From NCBI GenBank assembly GCA_009760885.1, contig CM019713.1, forward strand, positions 5,772,996-5,836,995: 64,000 bases of DNA, read 5' to 3'. Shown piece by piece: positions 1 to 11,239 of this stretch. The notes under the pieces are model-generated. The model saw only the letters and a list, made by a program, of their open reading frames with translations, had not been told where the DNA came from and ran no database searches. The first letter of the stretch is position 1. Every line of letters starts with the position of its first letter. Position numbers and translations under genes: made by a program. The DNA is from Achatina immaculata. Its lineage: Eukaryota > Mollusca > Gastropoda > Stylommatophora > Achatinidae.

Positions 1-227
1 CAAGTCAAATAAATTTTACTCTTCAACTTGTGTATGTTCCAGCATACCTCTGGAACGCCTGGAGCATTTTCAATCAAACTTGGTACACGTATGACTTACA
101 ATCTGAAAAAAATACTGTGTGTGTGTGGGGGGGGGGGAACGACACGCCTAGCACCCCTAGGGGTGGGCGTGGGAAGGGGGTGACATGTAAAACTAATTGA
201 CAACGACCGATATCAGTGTCGAATCCA
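1..227. repeat. Partial copy of a roughly 190-bp repeat (R1), interrupted
   Basis: The stretch from about 88 to 227 matches 1383-1525: a TATGACTTACAATCTG start, a TG/G run, a C4-T-A-G4 block and a final GTGTCGAATCCA. The repeat is broken at 227 by the LINE at 228-1325 and resumes at 1326. Positions 1-87 hold nothing I recognise. Confidence 0.7.
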
Positions 228-1325
228 GAAATTCCTTAGCTCTGTAAGCCATCCCTTGAAGGAGAGATTCAATAACTTGGCATTAAGCCGGCTTAAAAGA
301 AGCAGCTTCATTCACCAGGCCAAGCATATGCGTAAGCTGATACCTGACCTTCCAATTGTAGTCGCTCCATTATCATCTGTACCAGAGCATACACCATGGA
401 AAGAAGCAGATTATACACAAATAACTATTCAGACTGAAGTGAAAGGTGTGCAGAATGGTGAGATGCAAAGCAGCCTTGTAAGATCAACAGCCAAACTTAG
501 TGTGCTAGATGACAAATATCCACGTGACACCTGGACACGTGTGTATACAGACGGATCTGTACACAATGCCATAAAGAATGGAGGGGCAGGAGCACATAGT
601 GAATATCCAAACAACACCACTGACAAGATTTCCATACCCACCGGAAAATACTGCAACAACTTTGATGCAGAAGTTAGGGCAATTATTGCTGCAGTTGAAA
701 AACTATCAGACTCCAGAATTGATACATGTCCTGTAGTAATTCTCACAGATGCAAGATCAGTACTGGAAGCTCTTCAGTGCAACAAACTACCAGACCTTAA
801 GGATGCCTTGTCAAAAATTGGCTTACAACATGGAGTCACTTTGCAATGGATTCCCTCTCACTGTGGGATACCAGGCAATGAGAAAGCTGACCATCTGGCC
901 AAAGAGGGCACTGAAATTGAACAACCAGACATACCAATCACCTATAATCAGAAGAAAAGCATGATAAAAACCTACAGGAAGCCACAAACACCACCACATG
1001 ATGACTATCACATGCTAAACAGAAAGGAACAAGTCACCATCTTCCGTCTCTGAACAGGACACAGCCGACTCCGAAGTCATATGTATACAAAGTTTAAGGT
1101 TGGTACTACTAATCTATGTACATGTGCCCAGGTGCCCCAAACTGTGGAACATATCCTCCAGAACTGCACCAACTATGAAACACTGAGAAATAATTACTGG
1201 CCCAGTGAAACCACTAAAGAAGATAAGCTCTACGGTTCCATACATGAATTACAAAAAACAGTGAAATTTATCCAAGAGACAGGACTGCAGGTATAGACAG
1301 ACAATGCGAAGGAAGAAGAAGAAGA
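228..1325 (+). mobile_element. 5'-truncated non-LTR retrotransposon (L-RH): RNase H and C-terminal zinc-knuckle region of ORF2
   Basis: The frame is open from the truncation point (about 229) to a TAG at 1294-1296, except for one TGA at 1051-1053. The protein has an RNase H domain: YTDGS (D near 550), FDAEVRA (E near 673), LTDARSV and the WIPSHCGIPGNEKAD motif near 847-890. A CTC-A...H-x4-C knuckle follows at about 1108-1170. RNase H plus a terminal Cys/His motif places it with the jockey/I superfamily of LINEs. The 3' end is a (GAA)n run at 1309-1325. Exact 13-bp repeats AGTGTCGAATCCA at 215-227 and 1326-1338 are the target-site duplication. The endonuclease and most of the reverse transcriptase are absent, so this copy is dead on arrival. 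Only one in-frame stop suggests that it is young. Confidence 0.88.
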
Positions 1326-1578
1326 AGTGTCGAATCCATAGTTTTCGGTTTCACTGAGATGAATAGTGACGCTCCCGATACCGTACACATATGACTTACA
1401 ATCTGGAAAAAATACTGTGGGGGGGGGGGGGGGGTAAGACACCTCTTGCACCCCAAGGGGTGGGGGTGGGAAGGGGGTGATATGTAAAAATAATCGAAAA
1501 CGGCCGATATTAGTGTCGAATCCATAGTTTTCTGGGTCGCAGAGATGAACAGTGACACTCCCGTTGCCGTTTTTTCCA
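1326..1578. repeat. R1 repeat, continuing after the LINE insertion
   Basis: The block starts GTGTCGAATCCATAGTTTTC, recurs from 1513 after 186 bp, and contains a G(16-18) run at 1419-1436. R1 is therefore a tandem repeat of roughly 186 bp with at least two partial units here. Confidence 0.65.
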
Positions 1579-2120
1579 AGTTCAGCCCTCGTCGACATGA
1601 GGGTGAGATGGGATGAAAAATACGATGTCGTGTGTTGCAGTATAACTCTGCAACAGCACAAGGCTGTGTGTAAAGAAGATGCTGAGCAGTGTGATTGAAG
1701 TGACTATCTTATCAGGAAAGGGAGAGTGTGAAGCAGTGTTTATCCCATGGATACCACTCATTCCGACGGTGATCTCCCTTTTAACTTTAAGAGATTGCAA
1801 TTTCCAGTGAGACTTGCGTTCTCGATCACGATCAAAAAGCCACAGGGGCAGTTTCTCCCACAGACAACTTTATGGTGCTTGCTCAAGGGTGGGTTCACCC
1901 AAGAATTTATTTATTCTTGCTCCTGGAGATGAAACTAAAAATATTGTTTATAATCAAGTTTGGATTTAAATTACTATTGTAGTGAATTTGTAAAAGACTT
2001 TACTCTATAATTTGTATAGTGTACTTATACTTTTAAACACCTGTAGATAAAAGTACTTCGATTTTACACAATAGATAGAATCCATTACTTTTCCTGTCTA
2101 ATAGATTATTGGGATAAGTA
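1579..2120. other. AT-rich non-coding DNA, nothing recognised
   Basis: Short open frames only, with no domain, splice pattern or repeat copy elsewhere in the window. Confidence 0.5.
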
Positions 2121-2122
2121 AA

Positions 2123-2151
2123 TTCCCGAGCAACGCCGGATAATCAGCTAG
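2123..2151 (+). mobile_element. Possible Helitron 3' terminus
   Basis: A degenerate hairpin (TCCCG...CCGGA) is followed after seven bases by CTAG and then T, the arrangement known at Helitron 3' ends (hairpin, CTRR, insertion before T). No Rep/helicase coding or 5' TC end was found, so this is weak. Confidence 0.3.
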
Positions 2152-2210
2152 TTAGAATTAAAAACTTACCGCGGTCAGTACGTTTTCGTGCTCCGATGAT
2201 GCGAGGAGGT

Positions 2211-2300
2211 ATACCGGCGGTAGCAGAACTAGCTATACCAGCGGTAGCACAGCTAGTTATACCGGCGGTAGCATAGCTAGCTAAACCAGGGGGATAGCAG
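2211..2300. repeat. 24-bp tandem repeat, about 3.7 copies
   Basis: Units begin ATACCGGCGGTAGCA at 2211, 2235 and 2259, with a decayed fourth copy. Each ends in a CTAGCT-like hexamer. Confidence 0.85.
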
Positions 2301-2974
2301 AGGTAACAGAAGATTCACCGATGCCGAGCAGGTCGACGAAGAGGAGAGCATTGGAAAAGAGACACCCTGGTTATCTGGGTTGGGAGTTTTGACGCTAGGC
2401 CAGTGACCTACCAAATAAAAAAAAAGAAATGCAGCGGAAACATCAACAAAATAGTCAAGTCTTGGCAGAGCAGAGAGGGACTTCGGCAGCAGTACCAGCA
2501 ATGACAAGGAGGGACGAAAGGCGCAAGGACAATACAGAAAGAAGTAAAAGAAGCGAGAAAGAGATATGGCTTGAGGTATCCCGACTTGCTCAAGACAGGA
2601 CTGGCTGAGGAACCTTTGTTGATACTTTGTGCTCCATTTGGAGTACGGAGGACTGATGAATCATAATTAGGAAAAAAAAGTGATCAGGTTTATTCATGAA
2701 CAAGGTACACAGTTTACATTATTTTTGTTATACTAAAGTATACAGGACAAAGAAATAAGAAAAGAAGAGAAATTTTAAACTTAAACTTATCATCAGAAAT
2801 GAAAATTGGAAAAAAAGGGTTTACTATTTTCCCATTTTCTTTCTTCCTTTTTTTTTCTTTTCTATCATTCCCCCTTTCACATTATAAGTCAGAAATATGT
2901 TTACAGAATAAAGCTGTTCTAACCTTATTTAAAATCTAACTATTTGTTATCAAAGCTTTAAGGGTGTTCAGGCG
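2301..2974. other. Non-coding, purine-rich then A/T-rich, nothing recognised
   Basis: There is an A/G-rich stretch to about 2600 and T/A runs from 2670 to 2940. No supported gene or repeat family was seen. Confidence 0.5.
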
Positions 2975-3240
2975 CTGGCCGTTTTGACAATCGTCTACTC
3001 AAAGCTGACATCAGGACTGGCAAACCACAGCTGACAAAGTCCCTGCCCCCACCTCACCGTTGCTACCCTCCAGTAAACAGAGCTAGCCCAGCTAAAGGGG
3101 CAGGGATCGTCATGGTCAACATGGTGGTGGATTCTGCTAAAGAAGTATTGCACATCCCACTTGATTTTTAGCCTCAAAACCATCACTGCAACAAGTGGCA
3201 AAAAAAACAAAACAAAAACAAACCAGCAGCTAGTAGTTCC
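2975..3240 (+). repeat. Dispersed repeat R4, copy 1
   Basis: It shares with five other places the blocks AACCACAGCTGA..AAG.CCCTG and GGTGGTGGA.TCTGCTA.AGAAGTA. The unit has no open frame and no clear tRNA box. It may be a SINE or MITE of unknown class. Confidence 0.6.
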
Positions 3241-3319
3241 AGGGAAACAGAAGACAAGACATGAAATCACAGCCTTACTACATTGGCTTTGTGTATATTT
3301 ATAAGCCCCCCCCCCCCCC

Positions 3320-3575
3320 AATACTGAGTGGTGAAGTGGTTAGTGCACTGGTCTCTCATGGCGAAGATCAGGGGATCGAATCCGGCTGGAGGCACCCTAG
3401 TCACCTAGCTGTAGAAATGGGTACCCGACTTATTCTGGAGTTGGGGAAGGAAAGGCGGCCAGATGTGATACTGACCATATCACCCTCTAGTATGCTGACA
3501 GGTCAAGGAAAATATGGGCACTAACACCATATCCCTATGTGCCTCTAAGGCGTGACAGGGTTACCTTTACCTTAT
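3320..3575 (+). mobile_element. SINE-1 copy (tRNA-headed)
   Basis: A pol III A-box-like GTGAAGTGGTTAGTGC and a B box GGATCGAATCC lie 31 bp apart. A body follows (AGAAATGGGTACCCGACTT...GGCGGCCAG), then a 3' part ending TTACCTTTACCTTAT. The head resembles a tRNA with a CTC anticodon (GTCTCTCATGG), as in tRNA-Glu; that identity is an inference. The poly-C run at 3307-3319 marks the 5' border. Confidence 0.8.
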
Positions 3576-3699
3576 ACCTGAAAACTGTGTAGTGGAAAAT
3601 GCTGCCATCTTCGTAGCTTTTGGTGGTTTCAGATGTTCTCCCTGAGGATCTTTGATCTGACTGATTGTCTTTGTAAGTCTGTACCATGCTGTATCATGC

Positions 3700-4310
3700 A
3701 CTATGACCCAACTTTTACTTCATCATACCAGTTCTACCACATTCTTTATTACACTCTTTTCTTCTCATCATATCAGTTCCATTATATTCATTATTACAGT
3801 CTTTTCTACTCATCATACCAGTTCTATCACATTCTCCATTATAATGTTTTCTCAATCATATAAGTTCTGTTATTCCTCCATAATACATTACTTATATCAA
3901 TCCAGTTCTATCATTCTCCATTATAATGTTTTCTCAATCATATGAGTTCTGTTGCTCCTCCTTAATACATTCCTTATATCATATCAGTTCTATCACATTC
4001 TCCATTATAATGTTTTCTCAATCATATAAGTTCTGTTACTCCTCCTTAATATATTCCTTATATCATACCAGTTCTGTCACATTCATCACTGTACTCTATT
4101 CTGCATATCATATCAGTTTTATTACACTTACTCATTATTACATTGTTTTCTTCATATTATATCAGTTCTATAATAATCACCATTACACTTTTTACTTCAC
4201 ATCATACCAGTTCTATTATGCTCATCATTACATCCCTTTCTCACATCATATCAGTTTTATCACACTCATCATTACACTCTTTTTCTTACCAACATTTTGT
4301 CAGAAAATGT
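3700..4310. repeat. Degenerate minisatellite, about 43-bp unit, about 13 copies, with an 85-bp higher-order period
   Basis: Units follow TATCAGTTCTATCACATTC plus a T-rich end. Between about 3815 and 4070 two variants alternate (..CCATTATAATGTTTTCTCA and ..CTCCTTAATACATTCCTTA), giving a two-unit higher-order repeat of three rounds. Frames across it are artefacts. Confidence 0.85.
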
Positions 4311-4362
4311 CATTTTAATATTTTTAAACATTTTTTATTAGACTTTTTTTTTAAATGAAGAA

Positions 4363-4605
4363 ATGCCAGTGATGATAGTGTTGTATCCAGAAATGATGAT
4401 AATGATGATAAAGACTGTTGACGATTATTGCGATGATGATGATGATGATGATGATATGATTTTGATAATGATAATACTAATTACAGCAATGATAACCATG
4501 ATTATGAAAATAATAGTGATAACAGAGAAGACAGCAGCAATTAAAAAATGGATGATAATGATGTCTACATGCATAATCACAATGATAAAGGTGCCAAAAT
4601 TGACC
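4363..4605. repeat. Degenerate (GAT)n microsatellite
   Basis: The core is at 4430-4457 with GATGAT/ATAATG drift around it. It resembles the (GAT)n tail of LINE E, but no LINE E coding sequence is attached. Confidence 0.8.
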
Positions 4606-4952
4606 AAAAAAAATATAAGGCATTTGAAATAGCAGACAAGAAAACATAAAATCATCATTTCATAGTCATATATTTAGTTATATGAAAAAAAAAAGTTGTT
4701 TTTTTCTTAGATGCTTGGCAACAAGTACATATGTTGCCACTTATATGACAGTTTTTTTGCATGAAGAGAATATAGTTTAGATTAGGTAAACAACAGTTAT
4801 TAGCAGTCATTTTTTTTTTTTCAATAGATTAATGAAAGTTAAAATTGTACAAAAGTCTGATGTGGTGTTGGGGGAGGGGGTGAGGTGTGAAGAATGATAG
4901 TCTTGTGACTCAGTGACTCAATGACAGGATTTAAAGAAAAATGATCTAGTAT

Positions 4953-5146
4953 TTCTCCTTCCACCTGCATTTGCTTTTTTGGTAGACCAAAAGAGACATG
5001 GAGAAGAACAGCAGAAAGGATGTTGAGCAATAGAGGGCTCACCTGGGCAAGAGCAGAAAAAAAGGTGAAGGACAGGCATTTGTGGAGAACCCTTGCGGAA
5101 GCCCCATGTGCCCTGGGCACTTAAGGTTCAGAGAGAGAGAGAGTGA
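4953..5146 (+). mobile_element. LINE D 3' end with 10-bp target duplication
   Basis: From about 4981 it codes the LINE D terminal peptide (RPKETWRRTAERMLSNRG, then WRTLAEAPCALGT) followed by TTAAGGTTCAGAGAGAG. GATCTAGTAT occurs exactly at 4943-4952 and 5147-5156, flanking it. The first 28 bp are unmatched filler, perhaps made at integration. Confidence 0.8.
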
Positions 5147-5194
5147 GATCTAGTATCTTCAAAATTGTGATCATAAATCTAATGTTAGGAGCAG

Positions 5195-5535
5195 TACCTT
5201 CTGGACTGGCTAAGTTGGCTGAATGGTTAGGTACTCAGTCTACTAATCTGGTGGTACTTAGTTCAAGTCTCAGCAGTGGGGATTTTTTTCTTGTACCACC
5301 AAATCATAAAAGGTCCCAGGATCCAACAAGCCTCTAAAACTGGGTACCAGAGAAATCTGGGAAGGTATATGCGGCCAGCCGTAGTAATGACCACGTCACA
5401 CTTTCATGTGCCAATGGTCTTGGAAACAGGAGGCTTAACACAGTACACCATCTTGGAAATATGGGCCTAACACAGTGTCCCCTGTTTGCCTTAATGGCAT
5501 ACATAAATGGATTTTACCTTGCCTTTACCTTACTT
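5195..5535 (+). mobile_element. SINE-2 copy (tRNA-headed)
   Basis: The head is TTGGCTGAATGGTTAGGTAC with a B box AGTTCAAGTCTC (Leu/Ser-type tRNA likeness). A body GGTCCCAGGATCC..GGGTACCAGAGAAATCTGG..GCGGCCAG follows, then ATGTGCCAATGGTCTTGGAA, and the tail TTTTACCTTGCCTTTACCTT. About 330 bp. Confidence 0.8.
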
Positions 5536-5824
5536 TCTGAATAGTCAAATTAGAAAAAAATATCTCTTAGAGTTGTAGGACATCATAGATTAATAAGAAC
5601 AATCAAGGAACCAAAAGGAATCTTTTCTTCACTTTTACATACAGCATGCAAATACATCAGTGGTAGATCACAACAGTCACTGGGAAACTCAGGACCAAAA
5701 AAAAAAAGATTGAAGGAAACTGAAAATTTTGTATGAGTTGGTCATGTAGCGCAGCAAAAGAATGACAACAGATTAAGGGCACCAGTTACAGATAATTTAG
5801 ACAAGCATTAGATCTGTGTCTTTG

Positions 5825-6018
5825 AGTATGATGGACCCTGGGTGAAAAGTGGTTAGTGCACTCATCTCTCAAGGCAAAGGTTGGTGGTTTGAACCTGGCT
5901 GAATATGCTCCAATTGCCTGGCAACAGAAATAGGTACCTGGCTTTTTTTTTTGGAGCTGAAAGGAAAGGCAGCCAGGTGTGTTGCCAACAACATCAACTT
6001 CTAGTATCCCCATGCAAT
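5825..6018 (+). mobile_element. SINE-1 copy, 3' end lost
   Basis: The head GTGAAAAGTGGTTAGTGCAC, a decayed B box GGTTTGAACC, and a body with AGAAATAGGTACCTGGCTTT and AAAGGCAGCCAGGTGTG are present. The match stops near 6018. Confidence 0.75.
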
Positions 6019-6344
6019 GGTGTTATATGTGGGTTCATTTAAAGCAAAATGACTGAGAATATAATCATTCCTATTGATTAACATTGGTGACACTAAGTTA
6101 CTGAACTGTTTCTTTTTTTTTTTCAATGGTATTGTCTTTTAATTATGTCATTTGATGTCATGGGTATTAAAATGTCTTTAAGCTCATTTGTTTGAATTTG
6201 TTTTGCATAACTGGTTTAACTGCTGTAATCATTTCCACTTTTAAGGAAATGGTACGAGTTACTATACTGTTGTCTCATCATGCTATAGACACATCCTGGG
6301 GATACAGTGTAAAAGGTCATATTTTCTATGACTGACAGCACAAT

Positions 6345-6530
6345 ATGGTCAGCACCAAGACTGGTAGCCTTTCCTTTCCAGCTCCTGAAGGAATGTTACC
6401 CATTTCTACAGATGGGGGGGGGGGGGGGAGGGGGGAACTTGGGCATCTCCTGCTTGACTTGAACCACCAACCTTCCCCCACACCCCACACATCAGAGATG
6501 AACAATCTGCCCTAGCCAGTGCCCTGACAA
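6345..6530 (-). mobile_element. SINE-1 copy, minus strand, decayed
   Basis: CTTTCCTTTCCAGCTCCTGAAGG and TACCCATTTCTACAG are reverse-complement body blocks. GAACCACCAACCTTC is the decayed head. A G(10+) run at 6414-6428 interrupts it. Confidence 0.65.
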
Positions 6531-9500
6531 AGGTTCCTAAAAGATAAATGTGCTAAATAGAAATGTAATATGCAATTATGAATACATTCTCTGAATTTTT
6601 TTTTTTTAAACAAGCGAACACTGATACTGTAGGGAAGTGGCAGTGAAGAGATGAAGGGTCAGCAGGGATATCATTAGTGCTGTAAGAGAATCTGGTCTAA
6701 CAAAGGACTTCACTGACAACCGTAAGTCAGTGTCATGGTCAAGAATGAAGGAGATGGTAATGAAAATTGGGGTAGCAAAAAAAAAAAACAAACAAAAAAA
6801 GAAAGAATGATTCCTCAAGAGCTTCAGACCAGTGGTCAGCCAACAAAGACCATGTGGTCAATTACTGTAAGCTGGAGGAGACTTTGAAGAAGAGATGGAG
6901 CACCTGTGGATGTGTCTTAAGTGCACAGATGATGGTCCTTTCTAACTAACTAGGGTTGTCAGTGATACTGACAGGCAGAAAACACACGCACAAAAAAAAA
7001 GATGAAGAAGAAACAAGTTGGCCAGATAAAAGCTATAAAATGATGAAGGTAATATAGAATATATTACAGTTTAACCATTATTGGGAAAACTGACACATGA
7101 TGATGATGTTGATGATGATGATGATCATAATGGTAGTGATGGACTAGTGAATATACTTGGGCTGGATAATAAAAACATTACTCATTGCTCACATTTTAGT
7201 TTGTTTTTTTTTCCCTGTACAGAACAGATCAAGTGGATTAAGAAAATGTTGACTGCAGAAATCAAGCAAACGTCACAATTTTGTTTTTTTTAAATCACTT
7301 TTTTTTCCCAAAATTGTTTTATTTTAAGACATTTTTTTTGCAAAATTATAATCATGCCTTTTTTTCCCCTTCTTTAGGAAAATTGTAATTATATTTGTTT
7401 TACAGGATTCTCGATTATTAGCATTTAAATAATTTTGTGAATGGCATATAGAAAAAACAGAAGAACAAATGTTCACTGTAAACAGTTTCAGTTATTTCTG
7501 TGCTCCATCTGAACAAATTAGAAAAGGCCAAAAGATCTCTGCATGTTTAAATCTCAGAAGAGCAGGAGAATGTGCACCATCTAAGGAACAGAATTTTCTT
7601 TAGATGCCAGGACTGAAACATATTACTTCTGTGAAGTACAAAGTTGTTTTTGTTTAGATTACAAACATATTTCGAGACATTTTCAGACTGGATATCAATG
7701 AAGGAACATTCTGTGACAGGCCGCTAGTGGCCACATGATGAGAGGTGTATACATGGCTGTTTGACTAACTTATGAAAAATCTAGCTTTCTGTGAGATGGA
7801 AATACAAGGTGTCAACATTGCAAATAGTAAATCACAGGTTGATTTGGCATCAAATGACAAGTGATGTATGACATTTTTAACAGCAGTTAGAATTTGATTC
7901 TAAAAAAACACACAGTCACTTGAGGGAAATAAAAAAAATAGTTTTTTTTTAGACAGACAGCAAAACATTCTAGTTTTCATTATTATAAAAGTTTGACTCA
8001 TAACAGTCTAGTTTAGATTAATTTTAAAAAAGTCAACTTTGACTCATATATAAATTATTCATAGTAAATGCTAATAAATAAAAAAAATTATAATGAAAAG
8101 AAAAAAAAACATAATTTGAGATTAAACTGAAAATCTGTGCTCATTAATTTTATCCACGGATAAATTCATCTGTGCTACACATACAACTTTGAGGGGGGGG
8201 GGAATTATAAACTTAAGGAGCACAACAGAATATCTACATAAATGAAAAATACAAAGAACAGTTGACAGTAATGAGACTGGCTGGTGAAACTTCAAGGAAA
8301 CCAGCAACTATTTTCCTTAAAGTCTAGTAGTGAGAATATTTAATAGCAAAGTAGCTTCATCAGTTCAGCAGAAGCAGGAGACAGACATGTGAACACTTCT
8401 TGGGACATCTCAGACAGAGCAATCTTGGGGGACTGGATGCATTAACTCTTATAAGACAATCTAAGCTTGAAATTTAACTCAGTAAAACAAAGGATTAGAA
8501 ACAAAAATGCAGTAAAATACAATTCAGGACATGAAAGAGTTAAAAATGCAACATTTTTATCATTCTAATTGTAATATTGCAGTGTTAAATTCCATATACA
8601 ACTTAAGCATTTAGCATGATGCAATATTTCATCCAGACAGAATCAAGGTTGATGAATTATTTCACATAGGAAATTAATGAGATCTGATGCAATATTTCAT
8701 CTAGCCCCCCCAAAAAGTATGCAAATAAATTTATGCACTAGCACAAACAGTCAGAAATACATACTTATGAGATTTAAAAATAAAATTCAGCAAACTAAAA
8801 GTGCATCTGCTTGAAACTGTGCACACAAAAAAATAAATCTTAAAAGCAGTTAAAATAAAAAATTATGGACATATAAAATGGTAGACAAGGTTTGCAAGAT
8901 AAGATATAGTTATTGCTACCATGCAACACTATAGTATAGAGTTTTAGTACTAACTGTTTTTGGCTGTTGCATTTATCTTCAGTTCTGTCCCTTCATAAGG
9001 TACTGGCAATATAATTGCCATCTGCACATACAAATTACAAAGTATAACAATTTAAAAAGTGGTAGCAACAATATTGCAACCATACATCAAATATTCACAG
9101 ATTAATTATTTGTTAAGCAGTTCTGTTCTGCTCACAAATGAAGCATAAAATAGTTAAATGTGTCTCCCTTTTGAACTCTTCTCAACTGTAAAAGAGTTAA
9201 CTAACTCTTGTTTTCAATAAGGCATAAACTGTGACTAAATCTTAACTTAACCTGCAGTACTACATTTATGTGCCATCAAGATTGAATTGGTCTGGAATTA
9301 ATGTTATTTGCTAAAAAAATCCTTGACAAAATCATCACTGAACTCCTTTGAAATGATATATAAAATGATATATGTTTGGTTAAGCAGGGGTTAAAAAAAA
9401 CTGATTACCAGCAAACATGCATGAGACTTCTTCACAAGGACTGAAGGAGTTCTGTACACAAAAGTCTATGATGAAGAAAAGTTGCACGCATTAGGACCAG

Positions 9501-11045
9501 TGAACCAGGACTGGCCAAGACCCTACATCACCTCCTCATGAATGACATCTCTTAATGCAATCTATCAATATTATTGAGAGAGGTTCTCAGTGATGATCAA
9601 AGCCAATCACAGTTGCCCACTCCCCATCCAGCGCATGTTTGTACTTCATGATTTTGTGGCTTAGAAGAACTCAAGAGCAGAGTTACAGGGATATTCTTAA
9701 ATAACAGCAAAAACAGAGGTCTTTATGTCTTTAATGAATCTTTCTGACCATCAGATATACTGTCCTTCATTTTTTTGCAGTCTCACATCCTCTGAGAAAT
9801 AATCTTGAATAAAACTGAAATTGCATATATCTAGTGTATTAACAAGAATGAATAAGTGGGATTTGTGTGAAAAGAAGTAAAAGATAATGTCTCAAAGGCA
9901 TTGTAGCTTGCTGAAATCTAGTGGATGGATTAGAAAGTAGCTGAAATCAGTGAGTCACAGACGGTGTTGTTATCAAGATCATTAACGTAGAATTGGTCAT
10001 TTTTAAAAATATCCTTTCCCTAGGAAAGTGCTGCCACTAATACTATCAATTTTATTTTAAAAATCTTCTGGTTTGTTGCTGACCACCTCTTGGACAAGTA
10101 CCAGGAGAACATATGATAGAAAATATACAAGTATTGTGGCAAATTCAGCTTATATTAAAGATGATATAAGAAATTTATCAAGTAATTTTTTTCTTTGATT
10201 TCATTACAATATTAAATCCATGTTGTCATAATAATTGAAAACTGAGAAACCTAACTGCAAACTACACTATCAAATGTGTGTGCCAAACAGCACAAAATAA
10301 AGAACTCTTTTAAATGCACTAAAAAAACAAAAATGCATTTTCAAAATTAACGTGGGTAATGAAAATATGTGAGAGTTGGCTAAAAATGAATGCTTCCTAT
10401 TTTTTTTTTCTTTCTGGGGAACGCAAACTGGCAAGCCTTAAAAGCAAGATAATTTCCTGTATCGCAAGTGTCAGTTTCAGATATTTCTTTTTGCTTGGAA
10501 CTCCAAATTAGGGCAAAATAACAGAGATTTGTATTAAGGATGTATTAGTTCACATAAAACAGTATTACTGACTGCATGCAAGCTGACACTCAATAATGCA
10601 TGAAAGTTTTATGTGAAAAAACAATGTTTCAGATGTCAGATTTTTTTGCCATTAGACTGTGTGCACTCTAGATAAGACAAATCTAGAGGTTGTGGGACAG
10701 GCCACAAGGATGTACCAAAGATTCCTACACTCATTAGATGCACTCATTAATCAGAATCATCACAGTACTTGTAGTCACATGCGCCATTTAACATGGGTGA
10801 CTGCAGGCAATGTTGGTGACGGTCAAAGAAATTCTGTGGAGAAGTACAGTAAACTGTGCTAAAATGACAAATATGGTCCCTGAATGCTAATTTAAAAAAA
10901 AAATATCAGCTTGAACATCTGACCAGCATCTTCAGCTTTCCATAGTGGTTATAAATCAACAACTCACAGACTTCTAGGAGTCATGACCCATAGGCCTAAC
11001 TCCTTTAGAATGTCAGAAGTTTAAAGGGCCAAAATGCTTGCCTGA
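6531..11045. other. Gene-free AT-rich stretch downstream of the host gene
   Basis: This is 4.5 kb of A/T-rich sequence with many A(7-10) and T(8-9) runs. It lacks the LINE and SINE families that fill the rest of the window. Because the host gene reads leftward and ends at 11240, the right part could be its 3' untranslated region or an intron. I could not fix a polyadenylation signal or further exons. Confidence 0.5.
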
Positions 11046-11046
11046 T

Positions 11047-11077
11047 GTGTGTGTGTGTGTGTGTGTGGGGGGGGGGT
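11047..11077. repeat. (TG)n followed by G(9)
   Basis: Simple repeat, adjacent to the 3' end region of the host gene. Confidence 0.9.
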
Positions 11078-11239
11078 AATTCTCTGATGATCTGAAGAAT
11101 TGTGTTGGTACTTTGCTCTCTACCACAGAGTCTCATATCTGTGCCTGTTTCCAAGTTTAAAGAAAAAAAGTAGGAGGCATTATTTTTTAGCATACCCTTA
11201 TAATATGCCAGTTAATAACCAGAATCTAATATCACTATG

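Noticed and set aside
7081..7293. Asp-rich 70-codon frame
   Set aside because: Built on a short GAT repeat with a T-run; no support.
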